A DNA stretch of 64,000 nucleotides, from assembly GCF_028293835.1 (NCBI RefSeq), contig NZ_JAQGNX010000098.1:1-64000 (forward strand). The letters are read 5' to 3'. Source of the DNA: Pseudomonas sp. Its GTDB lineage: Bacteria > Pseudomonadota > Gammaproteobacteria > Pseudomonadales > Pseudomonadaceae. The position numbers and the translations under genes are program-made. The notes beneath the pieces were generated by a model that saw nothing but the letters and a program-made list of their open reading frames with translations, was not told the DNA's origin and did not search any database. Each line of letters begins with the position of its first letter. The stretch's first letter is position 1. This document shows, in pieces, positions 1 through 9,526 of the stretch.

Positions 1-110
1 AATTTCAGTTTTCCTTTGCCGCCGCGCATCCGGCGCCAGCCATCAAAAAGAATACCGGCAATGACAATAATGCCGATGACGATCAGCCACTCGCGCAGAC
101 CGATTTCCAT
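1..110 (-). CDS. zipA: Cell division protein ZipA, N-terminal fragment
   Basis: The minus strand encodes a start methionine followed by a short periplasmic tip, one hydrophobic helix ([14 protein letters not shown]) and then a basic stretch, [12 protein letters not shown]. This is the N-terminal anchor of ZipA, which tethers FtsZ to the inner membrane at the division site. The window edge cuts the gene after about 36 codons, so the linker and FtsZ-binding domain are not visible. Its position directly downstream of smc is the normal Pseudomonas arrangement (smc, zipA, ligA), which supports the call despite the short length. Confidence 0.85.
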
Positions 111-348
111 GTAATCCAGTGCCTCTAGTAAAAAATGCTGAAAATAAGGGCCGAAACCCCTTTAAAACGTGGCGCCAACTCTATGTTCTGTCAGGCGTTT
201 TACCCACGCATTAGAAATGTGTTGACTAAGCTAGCACGACCAAAGACATCTTTACACCGTCAGTTGCAACTGGTTGGTCACTGTAACGGATGTAAAGCGT
301 GCAACTAGCTGTCAAATTGCCATCCATTTGCGCCCATCAGCCCTCCTG

Positions 349-3300
349 CTAGCCTTCGACCAGAGCCATCGCTTCCTCCACGTCTACCGCCACCAAACGA
401 GAACACCCAGGCTCATGCATGGTCACACCCATCAATTGATCGGCCATTTCCATGGCAATCTTATTGTGGGTGATATAGATGAATTGTACCGTCTCAGACA
501 TTTCTTTCACGAGACGGGCGTAACGTCCAACGTTAGCGTCATCGAGCGGCGCGTCAACTTCGTCGAGCATGCAAAATGGCGCTGGATTCAGCTTGAAGAT
601 GGCAAATACCAACGCCAAAGCGGTCAAGGCTTTTTCGCCCCCGGAGAGCAAATGGATGGTGCTGTTCTTCTTGCCCGGTGGACGCGCCATGATTGTCACA
701 CCTGTATCGAGTAGATCTTCGCCGGTCAGTTCCAAATAAGCGCTGCCGCCACCGAAAACTTTTGGGAAAAGAGCCTGTAATCCACCATTTATCTGATCGA
801 AGGTCTCTTTGAAACGATTACGCGTTTCTTTGTCGATCTTGCGAATGACGTTTTCCAGGGTGTCCAGCGCTTCAGCCAGATCGGCGTTCTGTGCATCCAG
901 ATAACGTTTGCGCTCGGATTGCTGCTGATACTCGTCGATGGCCGCAAGGTTGATCGCACCCAAGCGCTGAATCCGTCCGGCAATGCGTTCCAGCTCTTCT
1001 TCAGCGGCCTTTTCGTTAGTCTCAGAGGTTAGCGTGGCGAGCACGCCGTGCAAGTCGTAGCCGTCTTCCTGCAACTGGTCCTGCAAGGTCGTGCGACGCA
1101 CCGTGAGCGACTGCCATTCCATGCGCTGTTGCTCTAACTGGCCCCGCACCAATTGCGCTTGCTGTTCGGCCTGACTGCGGCGTTTTTCAACGTCGCGCAG
1201 TTCGCGGTCGGCGTCTTCCAGCGCCAGCTTGGCCAGACGCATCTCGTCGTCCACCGCCATGCGTTTTTCCAGCAGTTCCTCAAGCTTGAGGCGCAGCTCT
1301 TCCAGTGGGGCTTCACCCTCCTCCAGATTGAGGCTCAATTGCTCGCGCTTTTCGTTGAGGCGCTCGGACTGCAACTCCAGCCGTTCAAGGGCCTGTCGGG
1401 TTGAATGGTGCTGTGCCTTGAGTGACCCCAGGCGGACCGCCAGTTGGTGCGCGTGATCTTTGTGCTGCCGCGCTTCCTGGCGCACACGGTCGAGGCGCTC
1501 GCGCAGGCTGTCGCGCTGGGCCAGCAGCAGTTCCCGTTGCTCGGTGTCCAGGGCCATGCTGTCCAGCGCGTCCTGCAGGTGCAGGCGGCACTCACCCAAT
1601 TGTTCGTGTTCAATGGCACGCTGCTCACCCAGCTCGGTCAACTCTTCATCGAGCCGCGTACGGCGCAAAGTCAGCTGTTCGACCTTGGCTTTGCTGGCAG
1701 ACAGCTGTGCCTTGAGCTCGCCTTGCTGACGCGCTTCTTCCTGCAAGCGGCGACGCAAATGCTCACGGGCGTCTTCTTGGCGCACCTGATGTTCGCGCAG
1801 GGTCAGCAGTTGTTCTTCGAGGGTGGCCAAGGTGGCTTCACGCTCATCGCGCTCAAGGCCCAGGCGGCTCAATTCCTGACCACGGGCCAGCACGCCGCTT
1901 TCCGCTTCACTGGCGCGGCGCACACGAAGAAAATGCCGACCGACCCAAAAACCATCGCGACTGATCAGGCTCTGCCCTGCCCCGAGTTGCCCGCGTAATG
2001 CCAGCGCATCCTTAAGCCGTTCCACTGGCTGCACCTGACCCAGCCACGCGGTCAAATCCACCGAGGCTTCGACCTTATCCAGCAAACTGCCAGGAATCGC
2101 TGCCACGTCGTTGGCGGGACTGATGAGACGCAAGTCTCCCTGCTCAAAACCGGCCAGATCCAACCCGGCGAAGTCGTCCACCAGCACCGCCTGCAGGTCG
2201 GCGCCAAGAACGGTTTCTACCGCCAGCTCCCAGCCCGACTCAACCCGCAGGCCCTGTGCCAAACGCGGACGTTCGGACAGTTGCTGATCGCGCAGCCATT
2301 GGGCAGTGCCGGTGCCTGGGTCGAGCGCCGCTTGCTGCAGAGCTTCCAGGGAGGCCAGTCGTCCGTTCAAGCGTTGCAAGTCGCCTTGGGCCTGCTGCTG
2401 CCCTTGATTGGCGTGTTGTAGCTCGTTGCGAAGGTGTTCAAGACCCTCCACTAATTGCTCTTCACTGGCGTGCAGTTCTTCAAGGGTCATCTCCCGGGTC
2501 GCGAGGTCTTCGCTGAGCTGCACTATCGCCGCGTCTTCCGGGTCGGCGGCGAGCAACTGACGTTCTTCGCCTAAGCGCCGCTGCCGTTCGCCCAGCCGCT
2601 CCATGCTGGTTTCCAACTGCTGGATGCGCGATTGCTGAACTTCAGCCTGACGTCGCGGCTCGGCGGATTGCAGGTTGAAGGCGTCCCACTTCTCCTGCCA
2701 GCTGTGCATGGTGGTTTCTGATTCTTCCAGGGCGGCGGCAGACTCTTCCGCGGCGGCGCTGGTGATTTCCTGCTCGGGCTCGAGCATTTCCAGCTCTTCG
2801 CCCAAGGTCATGAACAGCGTGCGGTCCAGGCCCAGGTGCGATTCGGTTTCAAGACGCGAACGCTCGGACTCGCGCAAATCGTCCTGCAATTGGCGCAGGC
2901 GTTGCTGTCCGTGCTGAATGCTTTGCTCGATCCGGGCAATGTCGCCGCCCACCGAATAGAAGCGTCCTTGCACCAGGTTGAAGCGCTCGGACAGATCATG
3001 GTGCCCATCGCGCAGGCGTTCGATGCCAGCATCGGCATTACGCTGCTCGGCGACCAAGGCTTCGAAGCCGATCTCCTGGGTGCCGATCAGCGCTTCGCGC
3101 TGGCCAACCTGCTCGTTCAGCGCCTGCCAGCGCAGGGCTGAGAGTTGCGCCTTGAGCTGCCGCTCTTCGCCTTTGTATTCCTGATACTTCTCGGCGGCCT
3201 GGGCCTGACGGTGCAGCCGATCGAGCTGGCGTTCCAGCTCGTCGCGCAGATCGGTGAGCCGCGCGAGGTTCTCATGGGTGCGACGAATGCGGTTTTCAGT

Positions 3301-3837
3301 TTCCCGGCGACGCTCCTTGTACTTGGAGATGCCCGCCGCTTCTTCGATGAAATTACGCAAGTCTTCGGGCTTTGACTCGATCAGCTTGGAGATCATCCCT
3401 TGTTCGATGATCGAGTAGCTGCGCGGACCCAGGCCGGTGCCGAGGAAGATGTCAGTGATGTCGCGGCGACGGCATTTGGTGCCGTTCAGGTAATAACTGG
3501 TCTGGCTGTCGCGGGTGACTTTGCGCCGAATGGAAATCTCGGCATAGCTGGCGTATTCGCCGAGCAAGGTGCCGTCGGAGTTGTCGAACACCAGTTCGAT
3601 GCTGGCCTGGCTCACCGGTTTGCGCGTGGTAGAGCCATTGAAGATGACATCGGTCATCGATTCGCCGCGCAGGTTTTTCGCCGAGCTTTCGCCCATCACC
3701 CAACGCACGGCGTCGATGATATTGGACTTGCCACAGCCATTGGGGCCGACGACGGCGGCCATGTTGCTGGGGAAATTGACCGTGGTCGGGTCGACGAACG
3801 ACTTGAACCCGGCCAGCTTGATGCATTTGAGACGCAC
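349..3837 (-). CDS. smc: Chromosome partition protein SMC
   Basis: This 1162-residue ATPase compacts and organises the chromosome as a dimer with kleisin partners. The N-terminal head has the Walker A motif GPNGCGKS at residues 31-38. Two long coiled-coil arms rich in Glu, Gln, Leu and Arg flank a hinge at roughly residues 510-640. The C-terminal head has the ABC signature LSGGEKALTALAL and the Walker B segment FCMLDEVDAPLDDANV. Length matches bacterial SMC. The start is a GTG, since the conserved MRLKCIKLAGFKSF begins there. It lies 3 bases after the stop of the upstream GntR gene, so the two are probably cotranscribed, with zipA downstream. Confidence 0.97.
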   Translation of the reverse strand: MRLKCIKLAGFKSFVDPTTVNFPSNMAAVVGPNGCGKSNIIDAVRWVMGESSAKNLRGESMTDVIFNGSTTRKPVSQASIELVFDNSDGTLLGEYASYAEISIRRKVTRDSQTSYYLNGTKCRRRDITDIFLGTGLGPRSYSIIEQGMISKLIESKPEDLRNFIEEAAGISKYKERRRETENRIRRTHENLARLTDLRDELERQLDRLHRQAQAAEKYQEYKGEERQLKAQLSALRWQALNEQVGQREALIGTQEIGFEALVAEQRNADAGIERLRDGHHDLSERFNLVQGRFYSVGGDIARIEQSIQHGQQRLRQLQDDLRESERSRLETESHLGLDRTLFMTLGEELEMLEPEQEITSAAAEESAAALEESETTMHSWQEKWDAFNLQSAEPRRQAEVQQSRIQQLETSMERLGERQRRLGEERQLLAADPEDAAIVQLSEDLATREMTLEELHASEEQLVEGLEHLRNELQHANQGQQQAQGDLQRLNGRLASLEALQQAALDPGTGTAQWLRDQQLSERPRLAQGLRVESGWELAVETVLGADLQAVLVDDFAGLDLAGFEQGDLRLISPANDVAAIPGSLLDKVEASVDLTAWLGQVQPVERLKDALALRGQLGAGQSLISRDGFWVGRHFLRVRRASEAESGVLARGQELSRLGLERDEREATLATLEEQLLTLREHQVRQEDAREHLRRRLQEEARQQGELKAQLSASKAKVEQLTLRRTRLDEELTELGEQRAIEHEQLGECRLHLQDALDSMALDTEQRELLLAQRDSLRERLDRVRQEARQHKDHAHQLAVRLGSLKAQHHSTRQALERLELQSERLNEKREQLSLNLEEGEAPLEELRLKLEELLEKRMAVDDEMRLAKLALEDADRELRDVEKRRSQAEQQAQLVRGQLEQQRMEWQSLTVRRTTLQDQLQEDGYDLHGVLATLTSETNEKAAEEELERIAGRIQRLGAINLAAIDEYQQQSERKRYLDAQNADLAEALDTLENVIRKIDKETRNRFKETFDQINGGLQALFPKVFGGGSAYLELTGEDLLDTGVTIMARPPGKKNSTIHLLSGGEKALTALALVFAIFKLNPAPFCMLDEVDAPLDDANVGRYARLVKEMSETVQFIYITHNKIAMEMADQLMGVTMHEPGCSRLVAVDVEEAMALVEG

Positions 3838-3840
3838 GGG

Positions 3841-4500
3841 TCAGTGAGCCGGCAGCGCGGACAAGACCAGTTTGCAGCTGCGCTCGCCGTAACTGCCCAG
3901 GACTTCGCGAATCAACACTGGGTCCCGCGCCACCACCGCTTCGAGCAATTGGCCGAAGAGGCTCAGGTACTCGCTCATCTCCGCCTTGCGCTGATCCAGT
4001 GCCAAGTAATAGTTGCGGCTCATGGACGGTTGCAGGTTTTCAACGGTTTCTTGCAGGTACAGATTGTTGGCGAATGGAAAAGCCGCGCGCATGACATTGA
4101 AGCTGTCTTCGACGAAGAGTTTTACGTCCTGGCGTTCATAGCTGAGTTTCAGGCGCTGTTGGATCTGCACGAAGGGCGCAAGATCGGCCGGGGATTCCCA
4201 ACGATTGGCCACGGCGATGGCGAGCAGAATGTACAGCTCACTCATCAAGGTGCAGAGGCTTTGAATATTGTGCGCGTTGAGTTCGGTGACCTGGGCGCCA
4301 CGGCGCGGCAGGATGACAATCAAGTGGCGGCGTTCAAGAATCAGCAGCGCTTCGCGCACGGAGCCACGGCTCACGTTCAGCGAGGTTGTCACCTTCTGCT
4401 CCTGAATGCGTTCCCCTGGCTTGAGTTCGCCACGGATGATGCGCTCAGCGAGGTGGTGAGCGATTTGCTCGGCGAGGCTGTCGGGCGCCTTGAACGTCAT
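3841..4500 (-). CDS. GntR-family transcriptional regulator, divergent from xdhA
   Basis: A 219-residue regulator with an N-terminal winged helix. Residues 1-75 include the GntR signature ERIQEQKVTTSLNVSRGSVREAL, quoted here only as a landmark from about residue 30 on. The rest is an all-helical ligand-binding domain of the FCD/FadR type. It is transcribed away from xdhA, and the gap of about 265 bases holds an inverted repeat, so control of xdhAB and of itself is likely but inferred. Its stop is 3 bases from the smc start, which links a metabolic regulator to smc transcription. The ligand is unknown; a purine intermediate is the contextual guess. Confidence 0.85.
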   Translation of the reverse strand: MTFKAPDSLAEQIAHHLAERIIRGELKPGERIQEQKVTTSLNVSRGSVREALLILERRHLIVILPRRGAQVTELNAHNIQSLCTLMSELYILLAIAVANRWESPADLAPFVQIQQRLKLSYERQDVKLFVEDSFNVMRAAFPFANNLYLQETVENLQPSMSRNYYLALDQRKAEMSEYLSLFGQLLEAVVARDPVLIREVLGSYGERSCKLVLSALPAH

Positions 4501-4680
4501 GGTTATCCTTCAACTTCAGCTCAATTTTACAAGCCGCGCAGTGTATCGCATGGCGCAGAGCCATACGGCTTGAATCTGGCACGAAATAAGCAATATTTGT
4601 GTAGCCGTTCTTAGTTTAGCGCTGACGTTGCACTACCGTTAATCGGCAGACAGGGGGAAAATCGGTTTTCCTGACTCATA

Positions 4681-4722
4681 GGTCAGAAATTTATTGACCA
4701 TTAAGTCAGAACTGATAGATTC
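4681..4722 (+). promoter_or_regulatory. Candidate xdhA promoter with overlapping operator
   Basis: An inverted repeat GGTCA (4681-4685), 9 bases, TGACC (4695-4699) overlaps a possible -35 box TTGACC (4694-4699). A possible -10 TAGATT lies at 4716-4721 with a 16-base spacer. A third half-site, GTCA, lies just downstream near 4705. This layout suits repression by a dimeric regulator such as the divergent GntR protein. Assigned by eye only. Confidence 0.4.
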
Positions 4723-4765
4723 AGCACCATGTGTCTGATTATAAAAAGTGCAGAGAGGACCACCC

Positions 4766-6220
4766 GTGATTCAATTCTTACTCAACCAAGAGCTGCGAAC
4801 CGAGCATGCCTTGGACCCGAACCTGACCGTGCTCAACTATCTCCGCGAGCATGTGAGCAAACCCGGCACTAAAGAAGGCTGCGCCAGTGGCGACTGTGGC
4901 GCCTGCACGGTGGTAGTCGGTGAATTGAATCCTGATAGCAACGGCGTTGAACACTTGCGTTATCGCAGCTTGAATTCGTGCCTGACCTTCGTCGCTTCGC
5001 TGCACGGCAAGCAACTGATCAGCGTTGAAGACCTCAAGCATCAAGGCCAACTGCACAGCGTGCAAAAAGCCATGGTTGATTGCCATGGGTCGCAATGCGG
5101 GTTCTGCACCCCCGGTTTTGTTATGTCGCTGTTCGCATTGCAGAAAAACAGCAGCGAAGCCAACAGTCATCAAGCTCACGAAGCACTTGCCGGCAATCTA
5201 TGCCGATGCACCGGTTATCGGCCGATTCTGGCCGCCGCCGAACAGGCCTGTGGCGAACGCCAGCCGGACCAATTTGATCAGCGCCAAGCGGGGACCATTG
5301 CCCAACTGCGCGCTATTGCACCGAAGGAAACCGGTGAGCTCAACAGCGGCGACAAGCGTTGTCTGGTGCCGCTTACGGTGAACGACCTGGCCGAACTGTA
5401 TGATTCGTATCCCCAGGCGCGGTTGCTGGCAGGCGGTACCGACCTGGCCCTGGAAGTCACTCAGTTCCACCGCTCGTTGCCGGTAATGATCTATGTCGGC
5501 AACATCGAAGAGATGAAGCGCGTTGAACACTTCGAGGACCGTCTGGAGATTGGCGCGGCGACCTCGCTCACGGACTGTTATGCCGCGTTAAGCGCTGAAT
5601 ACCCGGACTTCGGCGAGCTGCTGCAGCGCTTCGCTTCGTTGCAGATCCGTAATCAGGGCACTCTCGGTGGCAATATCGGCAACGCTTCGCCAATTGGTGA
5701 TTCGCCGCCGCTGCTGATCGCTCTCGGCGCGCAAATCGTACTGTGCAAAGGCCAGACCCGGCGCACGTTGGCGTTGGAAGATTACTTTATCGATTATCGA
5801 GTAACCGCGCGTCAGGACAGCGAATTCATTGAAAAAATCATCGTGCCCAAGGCCAACGCCCGGCAGGTGTTTCGTGCCTACAAAGTCTCGAAACGCTTGG
5901 ATGACGACATTTCTGCGGTGTGTGCCGCGTTCCGTTTGCAGGTAGAAAACGGCGCCATCGTCGAAGCCCGCGTTGCGTTCGGCGGCATGGCGGCGATTCC
6001 CAAACGTGCCACAGCGTGCGAACAAGCGTTGATCGGCGCGCCTTGGACCTCTGCCACCGTCGAGCGCGCCTGCGCGGCCTTGGCTGATGACTTCACGCCG
6101 CTCTCCGACTTCCGCGCCAGCAAGGAATACCGCCTGTTGAGCGCGCAAAACCTGCTGCGCAAGTATTTCATTGAACTGCAAACACCTCACATCGAAACGC
6201 GGGTGACCTCCTATGTCTAA
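4766..6220 (+). CDS. xdhA: Xanthine dehydrogenase small subunit (2Fe-2S and FAD)
   Basis: With XdhB, this subunit oxidises hypoxanthine to xanthine and xanthine to urate. Residues 1-60 carry a plant-type ferredoxin cluster motif (EGCASGDCGAC). The second 2Fe-2S domain has CGFCTPGF and GNLCRCTGYRP. From about residue 190 there is a CO-dehydrogenase-type FAD domain (LLAGGTDLALEV; LGGNIGNASPIGDSPP). I chose the GTG at 4766 (484 residues) because an AGAGAGGA ribosome site lies at 4752-4759. The in-frame GTG at 4748 has none and would add six non-conserved residues. The end overlaps xdhB by 8 bases. Confidence 0.95.
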   Translation: MIQFLLNQELRTEHALDPNLTVLNYLREHVSKPGTKEGCASGDCGACTVVVGELNPDSNGVEHLRYRSLNSCLTFVASLHGKQLISVEDLKHQGQLHSVQKAMVDCHGSQCGFCTPGFVMSLFALQKNSSEANSHQAHEALAGNLCRCTGYRPILAAAEQACGERQPDQFDQRQAGTIAQLRAIAPKETGELNSGDKRCLVPLTVNDLAELYDSYPQARLLAGGTDLALEVTQFHRSLPVMIYVGNIEEMKRVEHFEDRLEIGAATSLTDCYAALSAEYPDFGELLQRFASLQIRNQGTLGGNIGNASPIGDSPPLLIALGAQIVLCKGQTRRTLALEDYFIDYRVTARQDSEFIEKIIVPKANARQVFRAYKVSKRLDDDISAVCAAFRLQVENGAIVEARVAFGGMAAIPKRATACEQALIGAPWTSATVERACAALADDFTPLSDFRASKEYRLLSAQNLLRKYFIELQTPHIETRVTSYV

Positions 6221-8606
6221 TCATGCCCCGGAAAAAACCCAGGCCGAAATGGTGGCGCTGTTTCAGCAGGATTTGAAGACCGGCGTCGGCCGTAGCGTCA
6301 AGCACGACAGCGCCGACAAGCATGTGTCGGGCGAAGCGGTGTACATCGATGACCGCCTGGAGTTTCCTAATCAGCTGCATGTGTATGCAAGGATGTCCGA
6401 CCGGGCGCATGCGCGAATCATCAGCATCGACACCTCGCCCTGCTATGCCTTCGAAGGTGTGCGTATTGCCATCACCCATGAGGACATTCCCGGCCTCAAG
6501 GACATCGGACCGCTGTTGCCCGGCGACCCGTTATTGGCCATCGATAAAGTTGAATTCGTCGGCCAGCCGGTTATGGCAGTCGCCGCACGGGACCTGGAAA
6601 CCGCGCGCAAGGCGGCGATGGCCGCGATCATCGAATATGAAGATTTGGAGCCAGTGCTGGACGTGGTCGAAGCGTTCCGCAAAAAGCATTTTGTTCTCGA
6701 CAGCCACACCCACAAACGCGGCGACTCAGTCACCGCCCTGGACACTGCTGAACATCGTTTGCAGGGTAATTTGCACATCGGCGGCCAGGAACACTTTTAT
6801 CTGGAAACCCAGATCTCGTCAGTCATGCCCACCGAAGACGGCGGCATGATCGTCTATTGCTCGACGCAAAACCCCACCGAAGTGCAGAAACTGGTGGCCG
6901 AAGTGCTCGGCGTGTCGATGAACAGGATTGTGGTGGATATGCGCCGCATGGGCGGCGGTTTCGGCGGCAAGGAAACCCAGGCGGCCAGCCCGGCGTGCCT
7001 GTGCGCAGTGATCGCTTTGTTGACCGGGCAGCCGACCAAAATGCGTCTGCCACGGGTCGAAGACATGTTGATGACCGGCAAGCGTCACCCCTTCTATATC
7101 GAGTACGACGTCGGTTTTGATAACAGCGGACGGTTGCACGGGATTCGCCTGGAGTTGGCCGGCAACTGCGGGTGCTCACCGGACTTGTCCAACTCCATCG
7201 TCGACCGGGCGATGTTCCACGCCGACAACTCGTATTACCTGGGCGATGCCACCATCAACGGCCATCGCTGCAAGACCAACACCGCGTCGAATACGGCCTA
7301 TCGCGGCTTCGGCGGACCACAAGGCATGGTCGCCATTGAAGAGGTGATGGACAGCATCGCCCGCTACCTGGGCAAAGATCCGCTGGACGTGCGCAAGGTC
7401 AATTACTACGGCAAAACCGAGCGCAACGTCACTCACTACTACCAAACCGTCGAGCACAACATGCTCGAGGAAATGACCGCCGACCTGGAAGCCAGCAGCC
7501 AGTACGCCGAGCGCCGTAAGTCGATTCGCGCGTACAACGCCAACAGCCCGGTATTGAAAAAAGGCCTGGCGCTGACCCCGGTGAAATTTGGTATTTCCTT
7601 CACCGCCAGCTTTCTCAATCAGGCCGGTGCGCTGATCCACATCTACACCGACGGCAGCATCCACCTGAACCACGGCGGCACCGAGATGGGCCAAGGCCTT
7701 AACATCAAAGTCGCCCAGGTGGTGGCTGAAGTGTTTCAGGTGGACATCGACCGTATTCAAATCACCGCGACCAACACCGATAAAGTGCCGAACACCTCGC
7801 CGACCGCCGCTTCCAGCGGGGCCGACCTGAATGGCAAGGCAGCGCAGAACGCGGCTGAAATCCTCAAGCAGCGCCTGGTGGAATTTGCGGCGAAGCAGTA
7901 CAAGGTCAGCGAAGACCAGGTGGAGTTTCGCAACGGTCATGTGCGGGTTGGCGAGTTAGTCATATCGTTCGAAGCCCTGGCGATGCAGGCGTGGGTCGGC
8001 CAGGTTTCGCTGTCGAGTACCGGCTACTACAAAACCCCGAAAATCTACTACGACCGCACCCAGGCGCGCGGCCACCCGTTCTATTATTTTGCCTATGGCG
8101 CGGCATGTGTCGAGGTGGTTATCGACACCTTGACCGGCGAGTACAAAATGCTCCGCACTGACATCCTCCATGATGTCGGCGCCTCGCTGAACCCGGCGAT
8201 CGACATCGGCCAGGTGGAAGGCGGATTCATTCAGGGCATGGGTTGGTTGACCATGGAAGAACTGGTGTGGAACGCCAAAGGCAAACTGATGACCAACGGT
8301 CCGGCCAGCTATAAGGTCCCGGCGGTCAGCGATATGCCATTGGATCTGCGGGTGAAGCTGGTCGAAAACCGCAAGAATCCGGAAGACACGGTGTTCCATT
8401 CCAAAGCAGTGGGAGAGCCGCCGTTCATGCTTGGGATTGCAGCCTGGTGCGCAATCAAAGACGCCGTGGCCAGCGTCGCCGATTATCGCCATCAGCCGAA
8501 AATCGATGCCCCCGCGACTCCGGAACGGGTGCTTTGGGGCTGTGAGCAGATGAGAAAGTTGAATGCCTCGGTTCAGGATGCACTGGTGGCACGGGAACTG
8601 GTCTGA
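6213..8606 (+). CDS. xdhB: Xanthine dehydrogenase large (molybdopterin) subunit
   Basis: A 797-residue catalytic subunit that binds molybdenum cofactor and carries out purine hydroxylation. Visible family landmarks are the cofactor-binding loop GGGFGGKETQAAS near residue 246, the substrate-pocket stretch AYRGFGGPQG, the GTEMGQGL loop, and KAVGEPPFML near residue 732, which supplies the catalytic Glu. The length is normal for bacterial XdhB. It overlaps xdhA, so translational coupling is likely, and xdhC follows after 70 bases. Confidence 0.96.
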   Translation: MSNHAPEKTQAEMVALFQQDLKTGVGRSVKHDSADKHVSGEAVYIDDRLEFPNQLHVYARMSDRAHARIISIDTSPCYAFEGVRIAITHEDIPGLKDIGPLLPGDPLLAIDKVEFVGQPVMAVAARDLETARKAAMAAIIEYEDLEPVLDVVEAFRKKHFVLDSHTHKRGDSVTALDTAEHRLQGNLHIGGQEHFYLETQISSVMPTEDGGMIVYCSTQNPTEVQKLVAEVLGVSMNRIVVDMRRMGGGFGGKETQAASPACLCAVIALLTGQPTKMRLPRVEDMLMTGKRHPFYIEYDVGFDNSGRLHGIRLELAGNCGCSPDLSNSIVDRAMFHADNSYYLGDATINGHRCKTNTASNTAYRGFGGPQGMVAIEEVMDSIARYLGKDPLDVRKVNYYGKTERNVTHYYQTVEHNMLEEMTADLEASSQYAERRKSIRAYNANSPVLKKGLALTPVKFGISFTASFLNQAGALIHIYTDGSIHLNHGGTEMGQGLNIKVAQVVAEVFQVDIDRIQITATNTDKVPNTSPTAASSGADLNGKAAQNAAEILKQRLVEFAAKQYKVSEDQVEFRNGHVRVGELVISFEALAMQAWVGQVSLSSTGYYKTPKIYYDRTQARGHPFYYFAYGAACVEVVIDTLTGEYKMLRTDILHDVGASLNPAIDIGQVEGGFIQGMGWLTMEELVWNAKGKLMTNGPASYKVPAVSDMPLDLRVKLVENRKNPEDTVFHSKAVGEPPFMLGIAAWCAIKDAVASVADYRHQPKIDAPATPERVLWGCEQMRKLNASVQDALVARELV

Positions 8607-8676
8607 ATCACACCCGGGTGAATGTGTAGCACCGCAGATGATTGTTTGGCGGCGTTGAAATAATCAGGAGAAGAAC

Positions 8677-9519
8677 ATGGATAACTGGATCAGTGCCCTC
8701 GCCGACTTGCAGAAACAGGGCGAGCCGTGCGTGTTGGTCACCATCATCGACGAGCGTGGTTCGACGCCGCGAAATGCAGGGTCGAAGATGGTGGTCAGCG
8801 CCGAGCGAATCTTCGAGACCATCGGCGGCGGCCATCTGGAATTCAAGGCCATGGAGATCGCCCGGGAAATGCTCGCCAGTGGCAATCAGAATACGCGCCT
8901 GGAGCGTTTTAGCCTCGGTGCGAGCCTCGGTCAATGCTGCGGCGGAGTGAACGTGTTGCTGTTCGAACCCATGGGTCAACCACAGGCGCAGATCGCGGTG
9001 TTCGGCGCAGGCCATGTAGGACGCGCATTGGTGCCGCTGCTGGCGAGTTTGCCGTGCCGGGTGCGTTGGATCGACTCCCGGGAAAATGAATTTCCCGTGC
9101 AGATTCCCGAAGGCGTGCTGCGCATCGTCAACGAAGAGCCTGTGGATGAAATCGAGAATTTACCCAAAGGCAGCTACTGCATTGTCATGACCCATAACCA
9201 TCAACTGGATTTGGAACTGACGGCGGCGCTGCTCAAGCGTAACGATTTTACCTATTTCGGCTTGATCGGCTCGAAGACCAAACGGGTCAAATTCGAGCAC
9301 CGTCTGCGCGAGCGCGGTTTTGACGCAACCTTGTTGCAGCGCATTCGCTGCCCCATGGGGCTGGCTGAGGTCAAAGGCAAATTGCCCGTGGAAATCGCCG
9401 TGTCTATCGCCGCTGAAGTGATCGCCACCTACAACGCCAACTTCGGCCAACACAGCGCCGACGCAGCCCCAATTGCCCACTTGCTGCCGGTATCCCGCCG
9501 CAGCCAGGCACAACAATGA
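8677..9519 (+). CDS. xdhC: XdhC, molybdenum cofactor insertion/maturation factor
   Basis: A 280-residue XdhC/CoxI-family protein. In the family it binds sulfurated molybdenum cofactor and passes it to the large subunit of xanthine dehydrogenase. The N-terminal part has the family motifs DERGSTPRNAGSKM and TIGGGHLE followed by GQCCGG. A Rossmann-like segment, IAVFGAGHVGRA, starts near residue 107. The start has AGGAGAAG just upstream. It is followed 7 bases later by guaD, so xdhABC-guaD reads as one operon. Confidence 0.95.
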   Translation: MDNWISALADLQKQGEPCVLVTIIDERGSTPRNAGSKMVVSAERIFETIGGGHLEFKAMEIAREMLASGNQNTRLERFSLGASLGQCCGGVNVLLFEPMGQPQAQIAVFGAGHVGRALVPLLASLPCRVRWIDSRENEFPVQIPEGVLRIVNEEPVDEIENLPKGSYCIVMTHNHQLDLELTAALLKRNDFTYFGLIGSKTKRVKFEHRLRERGFDATLLQRIRCPMGLAEVKGKLPVEIAVSIAAEVIATYNANFGQHSADAAPIAHLLPVSRRSQAQQ

Positions 9520-9526
9520 GAACGTT

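Noticed and set aside
111..348. Regulatory RNA or gene in the smc-zipA gap.
   Set aside because: I see no supported open frame, strong hairpin with T run, or clear promoter in these 238 bases.
3400..4614. A 404-codon plus-strand frame covering the GntR gene and the start of smc.
   Set aside because: It lies antisense to two well-supported genes, has no ribosome site and no recognisable domain.
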